DNA of 7,469 nucleotides from Chromatiales bacterium (GTDB taxonomy: Bacteria > Pseudomonadota > Gammaproteobacteria > Chromatiales > Chromatiaceae), in the NCBI GenBank assembly GCA_024639625.1, contig JAHEIA010000146.1:1-7469 (forward strand). Direction: 5' to 3'. The notes beneath the pieces are model-generated. The model was not told the origin of the DNA. It did no database searches and saw only the letters and a list, made by a program, of their open reading frames with translations. Below, one piece after another: positions 1 through 5,314 of the stretch. A program made the position numbers and the translations under genes. Numbering within the stretch: position 1 is the stretch's first letter; each line of letters opens with the position of its first letter.

Positions 1-89
1 CAGCAGGTTTTTCTTGCGCGGTAGAAAATTTGGTAGGTCGCCGATTATCGCGCGAAATCCTGGTCGAGCCACTGATGTCGGTTTCAAGA

Positions 90-395
90 TCACAGATACT
101 TCAAACGCCCGCGCACACTCTCGGTATCTGAGACAACATCGCGCAGTGTTGCCCCCTCATCAGCAGAACCCACGATTACACCGATACCTGAAACAGGGAT
201 CACTGTATCGATCTGAAAGCGGCCGCTCGTGCCCCGCAGAAAACATTCCTCATCGAAATACAGACGATCGCCCTGCGGGCCGATCTCGTCGGATGTGATG
301 GTGTCATATCCGATCAGTTGCACGATGTCATCAGGTCCTGTTATGTCGATTTCTTCTATGGACTGCGTATTTGGATTGATGAGCAATGCTTTCAT
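90..395 (-). CDS. DUF3846-like small protein
   Basis: A 101-residue soluble protein of unknown function. The opening MKALLINPNTQSIEEIDI, the middle VQLIGYDTI, the segment DRLYFDEECFLRG and the later PVSGIGVIVGS follow the layout I associate with the DUF3846 family: an N-terminal beta strand with Pro, then a (Y/F)xDEExxL strand-turn, then a G-rich strand ending in VxG. No catalytic residues, signal peptide or membrane segment can be seen. The ATG at 393-395 is preceded by AAGGA (complement of 405-409) at 9-nt spacing, which supports this start. A CATAAT -10-like hexamer lies at 421-426 (minus strand). The gene is on the same strand as oxyR but 272 bp downstream of it, so co-transcription is possible but not shown. 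Family assignment is from memory of the pattern. The coding call is firm; the function is unknown. Confidence 0.8.
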   Translation of the reverse strand: MKALLINPNTQSIEEIDITGPDDIVQLIGYDTITSDEIGPQGDRLYFDEECFLRGTSGRFQIDTVIPVSGIGVIVGSADEGATLRDVVSDTESVRGRLKYL

Positions 396-404
396 GTGAA
401 CATT

Positions 405-409
405 TCCTT
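405..409 (-). promoter_or_regulatory. ribosome binding site of the DUF3846-like gene
   Basis: AAGGA on the minus strand, 9 nt before the ATG at 395. It agrees with the start at the conserved MKALL N-terminus. Confidence 0.6.
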
Positions 410-667
410 CTCGATGTCAAATTATGGATATTGTCCGTATCGTGCCTTTCAGTGATCGTTTCGCTGCGGGTGATCGTGGCCCCGTCCTGTCGATCTTGGT
501 AATGCCAGTTAGGGGCCGGCGCTACGGCTGAAGATATGAGCAACTGATGCGGCGGCCGGGAGTCTGGATACTTGCTTTCCTTTCGTTTGCTGACTTGCTC
601 TTACTCTATCGGGAGATCACGAGTTAGCAAAATCGTTTATTGATATCGGCTTGATTGATTATTCCGA

Positions 668-1603
668 TTACTCTTCGTATCGAAATCTTTGGATGGGCCT
701 TACGGTATTCGGCAAGTTGTCCTGTATGACATCTGCAAAGGCCTCCAGGGCGCGGCGGCGGGGAAAACTGTGTCGAAACGCAAGCGAAATTCGACGGTAC
801 GTATCGGGCAGGTCCAGCTTGCGGGCAATGACACCAGTGTCGGTCATCCATGAGCCCCGAATTGCCAGTGCCGGCACCAAGGTGCAGCCAAACCCTGCGC
901 CGACGAGTTGTAGCAGGGTTTCCAGGCTGGCGGCCTTGAGATCACCCATCTCACCCTGCTGAGGCCGGTCGGCCAACCCACAGGCATCCATCACCTGTTG
1001 CGCGAGACAGTGCCCGTCCGACAGTAGCAGGAGATCCAACTGGTCCAGGTCGTCTTGGGTGATCTCGTCTTTGGTGTAGAGAGGATGGTCTCGCGGATGT
1101 GCAAGCCAGAAGGGTTCGTCAAACAGGGGGATGGTCGTAAGATCCGGCTCGCGGACCGGCGTAGCGATGAGGGCGGCGTCGATCTCATGATTGCGTAGAC
1201 GTTGCAGCAATGTCTCTGTGACCTCCTCGCTGAGTATCAATTTGAGCTGGGGATAGCGCTTCTTTAGCGGAGCGATCATCAGGGGAACCAGGTAGGGACT
1301 TAGCGTCGGGATAGCGCCGACACGCAGCGGTCCAGACAGTGGATCAAGATGGGCCCTGGCCAACTGTTCCATGGCGTCCGCCTGCTCCATCATTTTTCGG
1401 GCGTGATCGACGATCTCTCCACCAATGGGCGTCAGTTCGACCGAACGCTTGGTGCGTTCGAAGATGGTCACGCCAAGCTCCTCTTCCAGCTTCTTGATCT
1501 GGCCACTGAGAGTCGGCTGGCTTACAAAACAGCGTTCAGCCGCTTTACCAAAGTGGCGGGTTTCAGCCACCGCGATGACGTACTTCAAGTCACGCAGGTT
1601 CAC
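668..1603 (-). CDS. oxyR: OxyR, LysR-family hydrogen peroxide sensor
   Basis: A 311-residue LysR-type regulator. Residues 1-62 form the winged helix-turn-helix (MNLRDLKYVIAVAETRHFGK, then AAERCFVSQPTLSGQIKKLE), followed by a linker helix and a two-lobed sensor domain from about residue 92. The sensor carries GHCL with Cys199 and a second Cys208 nine residues on. These are the same numbers as the peroxidatic and resolving cysteines of E. coli OxyR. Thr100 and His198 of the active-site pocket are also present; the residue after HCL is Ala201 where E. coli has Arg. The motif ASLETL..LVGAG.G.TLVPALA is typical of OxyR. The start codon is GTG (1601-1603), chosen because MNLRDLKY aligns with the E. 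coli N-terminus MNIRDLEY; only a weak GAG precedes it. By family knowledge, H2O2 forms the 199-208 disulphide and switches the tetramer to its activating form. The gene is divergent from the metal transporter, with a candidate OxyR site starting 12 bp upstream, which suggests autoregulation. Confidence 0.95.
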   Translation of the reverse strand: MNLRDLKYVIAVAETRHFGKAAERCFVSQPTLSGQIKKLEEELGVTIFERTKRSVELTPIGGEIVDHARKMMEQADAMEQLARAHLDPLSGPLRVGAIPTLSPYLVPLMIAPLKKRYPQLKLILSEEVTETLLQRLRNHEIDAALIATPVREPDLTTIPLFDEPFWLAHPRDHPLYTKDEITQDDLDQLDLLLLSDGHCLAQQVMDACGLADRPQQGEMGDLKAASLETLLQLVGAGFGCTLVPALAIRGSWMTDTGVIARKLDLPDTYRRISLAFRHSFPRRRALEAFADVIQDNLPNTVRPIQRFRYEE

Positions 1604-1614
1604 GTCTTGCGCTC

Positions 1615-1651
1615 ATCGTTGATGCCTATTTATTAAATATAAATAAACGAT
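1615..1651. promoter_or_regulatory. candidate OxyR tetramer operator between oxyR and the transporter
   Basis: The sequence reads ATcG-N7-CTAT-N7-ATAt-N7-CgAT. The known OxyR consensus is ATAG-N7-CTAT-N7-ATAG-N7-CTAT, so 13 of 16 core bases match with exact 11-bp phasing. The ends ATCGTT (1615-1620) and AACGAT (1646-1651) are perfect inverted repeats around base 1633, as expected for a dyad-symmetric site. The site lies 11 bp upstream of the oxyR GTG and 55 bp upstream of the transporter ATG, a position suited to autorepression of oxyR and activation of the divergent gene. The match was read by eye. The region is AT-rich, which raises the chance-match rate somewhat. Confidence 0.6.
1627..1645. 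repeat. perfect AT-rich inverted repeat in the oxyR/transporter gap
   Basis: TATTTAT (1627-1633) and ATAAATA (1639-1645) are perfect inverted 7-mers around a 5-nt spacer. The repeat lies inside the candidate OxyR site but is centred 3 bp away from it (base 1636 versus 1633). It may be a second operator, for example for a metal regulator, or simply the AT-rich core of the divergent promoters. Confidence 0.45.
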
Positions 1652-1696
1652 TTCCACTATTAATAACCAGGATCTAGAGTGCTGTAAAGGCTTAGT

Positions 1697-1701
1697 GGAG
1701 G
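1697..1701 (+). promoter_or_regulatory. strong ribosome binding site of the transporter gene
   Basis: GGAGG lies 5 nt before the ATG at 1707. It decides the start: the in-frame GTG at 1695 overlaps this Shine-Dalgarno sequence and has none of its own. Confidence 0.75.
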
Positions 1702-1706
1702 CGGGC

Positions 1707-2903
1707 ATGACAGTACTGGTACAAAACATCCGCCAGATCGGCATAGAGGGAAGGGCGAGCCATGCCCGGTTACTGCGTAGGCTTGCACCCTTGGCCGCTC
1801 TGGCCGCAGTCATTTCGGTTGTTCCGGGCGGGTGGTCGAGTGCCTTCGATGCACTCAGTGAAGCCTACCTGGCGGTATCCGTATTCGTCGCAGGTACGCT
1901 TGCGTTGGTCTACGCGGCCGAAAGAGGATTCAAGACCGATCTCGGTGAATGGCTAATGCGCTATCAACACTGGCAGGTCCCAGCGGGTGCTTTGCTTGGT
2001 GCCTTTCCTGGCTGTGGCGGCGCTATTGTGGCCATGACCCAGTACATCCGTGGATATCTCAGCTTTGGCGGTGTCGTCGCTACCCTAACGGCAACCGTGG
2101 GTGACGCCATGTTCCTGCTCCTGGCCAGCGAGCCTTTGACTGGGCTTGGTGTGCTTGGAATGGGCGTGGTTGTGGGTACGGTGAGCGGCTACCTCGTCGA
2201 TGCCATCCATGGGCCAGCCTTTCTTCGCCCCGGACAAAGGGTTACTTCCACAATCGAATCCAGGACTCAGCACAGGTCTACGCGCGGCTGGTCCGCGGTA
2301 GAAAAATTCTGGGTGGGCTTGATGATCCCTGGTGTTGTCGTTGGGGTGTTGGCAGCCTTCCAGGTGGATTTCGATGCGCTCGTCAGTCCGGTGATTTCGG
2401 GACAACCCGGCTACTGGCTCGGCGCGGCAGGCGCAGTACTGGCTTTGGGCATGTGGATCGGCAGCGATGATGCGCAAGACAGCCGATCCTGCAACAGCGG
2501 AAATGCCTGCGATATGCAAAAGGAATCCGTCGTACGGCGCGTGATCGACGACACCAACTTCATCACGACCTGGGTTGTATTTGCCTTCGTCGGTTATGAA
2601 CTCGCGGTCGTTGCCTTTGGGTTGGATCTCGGGGCTGCATTCGCGGTATGGGCGCCATTGGTTCCCGCCATGGCTGTCGTCATTGGTCTGATCCCTGGAT
2701 GCGGTCCGCAGATCCTGGTTACCTCGCTCTATGTCTCCGGCGCCGTTCCCTTGTCTGCCCAGCTCGGCAATGCTATTGCAAACGACGGGGATGCCTTGTT
2801 CCCCGCGATAGCCGTGGCCCCAAAAGCGGCAGTTGTGGCCACGATCTACAGTGCAATACCAGCGATCCTCGTCGCATACAGCTGGTACCTGTTGGTGGAA
2901 TGA
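1707..2903 (+). CDS. putative manganese/heavy-metal exporter, 10-TM ArsP_2-type family
   Basis: A 398-residue polytopic inner-membrane protein. It resembles the family annotated as putative 10TM heavy-metal exporter (PF11449) or putative manganese transporter. Two halves each carry PGCG followed 30 residues after the Cys by the Asp of GDA: FPGCGG (Cys103) with TVGDA (Asp133), and IPGCGP (Cys332) with NDGDA (Asp362). This suggests an internally duplicated fold with paired substrate-contact sites. A hydrophilic loop between the halves holds DDAQDSRSCNSGNAC, with two more cysteines (262 and 268). Hydrophobic stretches around residues 26-40, 54-70, 92-105, 120-165, 200-218, 236-252, 286-306, 310-332 and 372-396 fit about 10 helices. 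The ATG at 1707 follows GGAGG at 5 nt. The gene is divergent from oxyR across a candidate OxyR operator, so peroxide control is likely. Family knowledge points to Mn or arsenic-type export; direction and substrate cannot be read from sequence. Confidence 0.85.
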   Translation: MTVLVQNIRQIGIEGRASHARLLRRLAPLAALAAVISVVPGGWSSAFDALSEAYLAVSVFVAGTLALVYAAERGFKTDLGEWLMRYQHWQVPAGALLGAFPGCGGAIVAMTQYIRGYLSFGGVVATLTATVGDAMFLLLASEPLTGLGVLGMGVVVGTVSGYLVDAIHGPAFLRPGQRVTSTIESRTQHRSTRGWSAVEKFWVGLMIPGVVVGVLAAFQVDFDALVSPVISGQPGYWLGAAGAVLALGMWIGSDDAQDSRSCNSGNACDMQKESVVRRVIDDTNFITTWVVFAFVGYELAVVAFGLDLGAAFAVWAPLVPAMAVVIGLIPGCGPQILVTSLYVSGAVPLSAQLGNAIANDGDALFPAIAVAPKAAVVATIYSAIPAILVAYSWYLLVE

Positions 2904-3036
2904 CATCCCGAACAATGAACGAGCAGCCTATCGTTAGGAACTCATGTCACCTGGCCGAAATGTTCCAAGGCAAGCGGCAGAGGCATACGCCTGCAAGGGA
3001 AACGAGCCCACCTTGTTTAAATCAGGACGGTTGGGC

Positions 3037-3077
3037 ATTCCGTAGCGAACCCGTTGGACCTGAAATACCTGCGGAAT
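3037..3077. repeat. stem-loop in the convergent gap after the transporter
   Basis: ATTCCGTAG (3037-3045) pairs with CTGCGGAAT (3069-3077) over 9 bp with one G-U pair, around a 23-nt loop. It lies between the convergent ends of the transporter (2903) and the lipoprotein gene (3144). No T-run follows on either strand, so it is not a classical intrinsic terminator. A separate perfect palindrome, GGGCGCGCCC, lies at 3110-3119. The rest of the 240-bp gap shows nothing recognisable. Confidence 0.35.
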
Positions 3078-3143
3078 CGGATGATTTCCCTTGTCTGGGA
3101 CAGCGGTGGGGGCGCGCCCTGTAATCTTGCTTCGATTCTTCCG

Positions 3144-3617
3144 TTAGGGTGAACTCGCCCGCAAAAAGTTCGAGGTTTCGCCGCGGTCGCTCTTCACCTC
3201 CAGTTCATTCGTGGTGAATGCCAGAATCGTGCTCGAAGTGGTGCTGTTCGTCACGCGCTCATCCTCCGCGCTGGTAATCTTCAGCGTGACGGTCTTGCCG
3301 CTGATGGTCCATGCTCCGCGAATCGTTCCCGTGACGCCCTGGGAAAGCGTATTGCTGATGAACCCCAAGGGGCGCAACTGCGCCTCGAAACTGCCGTCCG
3401 GACGGAAACGAATCGATTCTTTATAGTCACCCGCGGTACCCAGCCAATGACCAAGGATCTTGGCGCTGTAGTCCGTCTCCTCCACCGGCTGTGAAGGTGT
3501 GCAAGACGAAGCGACAAAGGCTAGTGCAAGTAGCAAACTCAGTCCGAGTAGGCGCGGGAGATTGTTCGGGCTCGGTGAACGCGGCAAGAGTCTACCAGGA
3601 TGATATCGCTGATGCAT
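3144..3617 (-). CDS. small predicted lipoprotein of unknown function
   Basis: 157 residues from the ATG at 3615-3617. After a polar, Arg-containing N-terminus (1-22) comes a hydrophobic stretch LLGLSLLLALAFVASSC ending at Cys39, which looks like a lipoprotein signal, although the position -3 from Cys is Ala rather than the usual Leu. The mature part (about 118 residues) starts with a flexible TPSQPVEE, then ILGHWLGTAG, IRFRPDGSFEAQ, GTIRGAWTISGKTVTLKIT and NELEVKS. These short alternating strands with GxW and PDGSF resemble lipocalin-like or other small beta-barrel lipoproteins. The frame stays open to 3728, but that 5' extension lacks a signal-like sequence. A TTG at residue 11 is another possible start and would shorten the n-region. 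It is convergent with the transporter. I do not recognise a specific family. Confidence 0.72.
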   Translation of the reverse strand: MHQRYHPGRLLPRSPSPNNLPRLLGLSLLLALAFVASSCTPSQPVEETDYSAKILGHWLGTAGDYKESIRFRPDGSFEAQLRPLGFISNTLSQGVTGTIRGAWTISGKTVTLKITSAEDERVTNSTTSSTILAFTTNELEVKSDRGETSNFLRASSP

Positions 3618-3731
3618 AGTGCCTGGTTTCCCTTTTCGGTTAGGGATTGCGAGGGCCCCGGGCGTGAGGACGCAATCCGGTCTAGTCTCGTAAGTTGAAC
3701 GCCCATCACCTGTTTCGTCAAGTCTCATCCG

Positions 3732-4069
3732 CTACCGCGGTGCGAGCCGCGCTTCTCTTGGCGAGTCGGCCTTGGTGCCGGCGGGAGCCGCCCGGCGAAT
3801 CGCGCGGGCAATCTCGTCGGCGAGGTAGGATCTCGCTCGGCGGGCGAAAGGTTCACGCCGCCGATTAGCAGCGCGATGGCAGCCTCCACCCGGTTGGTAT
3901 CTTGTGGGCTGTCCTTCGACTGCCCGTAGGCAAAAGACCTGGCAGCCAATCGTAGATGCCCCGTTTCGCTGCTTGCGTGGCAAATATCGTGGCAAGTATC
4001 TGGAGTCAGAGTAAACTTTCCGTAGTACGCTTTCTGCATCCGGAATCGAAGAAGTCTGGACAATACCAC
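3732..4069 (-). pseudogene. possible frameshifted hypothetical gene
   Basis: Two overlapping minus-strand frames look protein-like in complementary parts. The upstream frame (from GTG 4067-4069, or ATG 4037-4039) reads plausibly through FTLTPDTCHDICHASSETGH and VEAAIALLIGGVNLSPAE to about 3840, then becomes Pro/Arg-rich. The other frame is Arg/Gly-rich before that point but from about 3835 reads ARSYLADEIARAIRRAAPAG and ends at the TAG at 3732-3734. A single-base change near 3832-3840 would join them into one protein of roughly 112 residues, with a helical C-terminus. AGGG lies 5 nt before the GTG. I recognise no family. Alternatives are that only the 114-residue upstream frame is a gene (ending at 3725), or that neither frame is coding. 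The flanking 3618-3731 and 4070-4173 hold nothing I can name. Confidence 0.3.
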
Positions 4070-4160
4070 CGTGACCCTAGATGCGGATGGAAAAGTATCG
4101 CCGGACGAAGCGCTAAGTAGCGATAAGCCTCGGCGAATGGTCGAATATCAGAAGCGAATA

Positions 4161-4167
4161 GAGGAGG
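4161..4167 (+). promoter_or_regulatory. strong ribosome binding site deciding a GTG start
   Basis: GAGGAGG sits 6 nt before the GTG at 4174-4176 and fixes that codon as the start of the small membrane protein. Confidence 0.75.
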
Positions 4168-4173
4168 ACGAAA

Positions 4174-4440
4174 GTGCGATTTCACGTTACTGCACTTGCT
4201 TTAACGGTTGGGCTTTTTTGGGGCGGATCCCTTCTTGTTGTTGGCGCGGCTAACTTGATCTGGCCAGGTTACGGTCTCGCTTTTCTCGAACTAGCCGCAT
4301 CGATTTACCCCGGCTATCACCCCGGCTCCGGCGTTGGCTCCGTTGTAACAGGAGCGCTCTACGGGTTGGTCGATGGGGCGATCGGCGGCGCCATATTCGC
4401 CTGGATCTACAATGTTCTTGCGAATCTTTTTTCGAGGTAA
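4174..4440 (+). CDS. small two-helix membrane protein (database label: bacteriophage holin)
   Basis: An 88-residue inner-membrane protein starting at GTG behind GAGGAGG. Helix 1 covers about residues 6-28 (TALALTVGLFWGGSLLVVGA). Next come a short loop with PGYGLAF and YPGYHPGSGVGSV, then helix 2 at about 54-84 with GALYGLVDGAIGGAIFAWIYN. The pattern (M-(R/K)-F-x-V-x-ALAL..GL.WG at the start, and S-x-x-x-G-x-x-(Y/W)-G-x-x-D-G-x-x-x-G-x-I-F-A-W-x-Y-N at the end) matches a family common in bacterial chromosomes and often annotated bacteriophage holin. No phage lysis genes are nearby, so the holin label is doubtful; a housekeeping membrane role is as likely. It ends 128 bp before yhgN on the same strand and could share its transcript. 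Confidence 0.85.
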   Translation: MRFHVTALALTVGLFWGGSLLVVGAANLIWPGYGLAFLELAASIYPGYHPGSGVGSVVTGALYGLVDGAIGGAIFAWIYNVLANLFSR

Positions 4441-4568
4441 CGGCAATCGAGGCTTGGTTCCGGCTATTTCGAGGATAGCGCCCGATCGAAATCGTTGACC
4501 ATGCAACCGGCAATAGATTCGACCCCGGCCCATATGGGTGCGGGATCCGCTATCAATGAGCAAACACG

Positions 4569-5168
4569 TTGAACTACAGTGATATTGCTTCGGCTGCGTT
4601 GACGCTGTTTCTGGTAATGGACCCGCTGGGCAACGTGCCGGTGTTCAACGCCGTGCTTTCCAGGTTGGATCCAGGCACCCGGATCAAGGTGGTTGCGCGA
4701 GAACTTCTGATCGCGCTGGTTATCCTGTTGGGATTTCTATTCGCTGGGAATTTCGTGCTCGCATTCTTGGGTCTAACGGAATCTTCCCTGAACATCGCCG
4801 GCGGAGTTCTGCTTTTTATCATCTCACTTCGAATGATATTTCCTGGCAGAGCGGACGGCGGAGATGGAGCGGATACCGAAGACCCGTTTATCGTTCCGTT
4901 GGCGGTGCCTCTGATTGCGGGACCTTCCACAATCGCCGTGTTGTTGCTGCTGAGTTCAAAGCATCCGGGGCAAGTCATCGATTGGGCGGTAGCCTTGTTC
5001 ATGGCCTGGTTGGGGGCCACAGTATTGCTTGTGGGCTCGCCGAAGCTATTGGCTGTATTTGGCAAACGGGGATCTCGCGCACTGGAGCGGCTCATGGGCA
5101 TGATCCTAGTGATACTCGCGACCCAGATGCTACTCAACGGCATCAGAGATTTTGTAAAGAGCCTGTAA
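4569..5168 (+). CDS. yhgN: YhgN, MarC-family inner-membrane protein
   Basis: A 199-residue, six-helix integral membrane protein closely following E. coli YhgN. Shared segments are LxLxLxMDPLGNxPxF (residues 11-26), ARELLIAL (43-50), FLFAG (56-60), RMIFP (88-92), EDPFIVPLAVPLIAGPSTIA (104-123) and ALERLMGMILVILATQMLLNGIR (171-193). The two Pro-Gly segments (MDPLGN and PLIAGPS) mark the duplicated halves typical of MarC proteins. The molecular function of the family is not established; the original multidrug-resistance claim for MarC was not upheld. The only start in register with the family is TTG at 4569-4571, because an in-frame TGA lies at 4557-4559. No good Shine-Dalgarno precedes it, so initiation is probably weak or coupled. 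The length matches YhgN (197 residues in E. coli). Confidence 0.93.
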   Translation: MNYSDIASAALTLFLVMDPLGNVPVFNAVLSRLDPGTRIKVVARELLIALVILLGFLFAGNFVLAFLGLTESSLNIAGGVLLFIISLRMIFPGRADGGDGADTEDPFIVPLAVPLIAGPSTIAVLLLLSSKHPGQVIDWAVALFMAWLGATVLLVGSPKLLAVFGKRGSRALERLMGMILVILATQMLLNGIRDFVKSL

Positions 5169-5271
5169 ACAGGAACTCTCAGGGTTTCGCGCGACTAACC
5201 GCTTGGTATGAGGGGTTCGTTTTCCGATAAGCGGAACCGCGAGGAAGATCCTATCCGCAAAAACGTATCCA

Positions 5272-5299
5272 TTCGGGTACTCTCGAAGCTTCGCCCGAA
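5272..5299. repeat. nested inverted repeat between convergent genes
   Basis: TTCGGG (5272-5277) and CCCGAA (5294-5299) enclose the perfect palindrome CGAAGCTTCG (5284-5293). It lies 16 bp beyond the stop of the kinase-fusion gene and about 100 bp after yhgN, where a bidirectional terminator would be expected. It has no T-run, so termination is unproven. A second small hairpin, TTCCG-ATAAG-CGGAA, is at 5222-5236. Confidence 0.35.
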
Positions 5300-5314
5300 A
5301 CACTCGGTACGGGT

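Noticed and set aside
1..87. Minus-strand open frame running off the window edge just after the DUF3846-like stop (TTG at 85-87 or GTG at 70-72).
   Set aside because: Other frames over the same 87 bp are also open, no ribosome binding site is visible and the translation resembles nothing I know. Sequence beyond the edge is needed.
14..298. Plus-strand 94-codon open frame.
   Set aside because: Mostly antisense to the DUF3846-like gene, Arg/Ser-rich, no recognisable domain.
415..420. Perfect TTGACA (-35 consensus) on the minus strand upstream of the DUF3846-like gene.
   Set aside because: A matching -10 would fall on the start codon, so it cannot serve this gene's promoter.
331..543. Minus-strand 70-codon open frame.
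   Set aside because: Overlaps the DUF3846-like gene start in another frame; composition Thr/Arg/His-rich and no ribosome binding site.
2085..2915. 276-codon minus-strand open frame.
   Set aside because: Lies entirely antisense to the transporter; translation is Asp/Arg/Gly-rich without domains.
2648..3124. 158-codon plus-strand open frame overlapping the transporter end.
   Set aside because: First two thirds are a frame-shadow of the transporter and the rest resembles no protein.
4071..4253. 60-codon plus-strand frame starting at GTG 4071.
   Set aside because: Overlaps the small membrane gene out of frame, has no ribosome binding site, and its end is a shadow of the membrane segment.
4574..5143. 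189-codon minus-strand open frame.
   Set aside because: Antisense to yhgN; Ser/Thr/Asn/Pro-rich with no domain.
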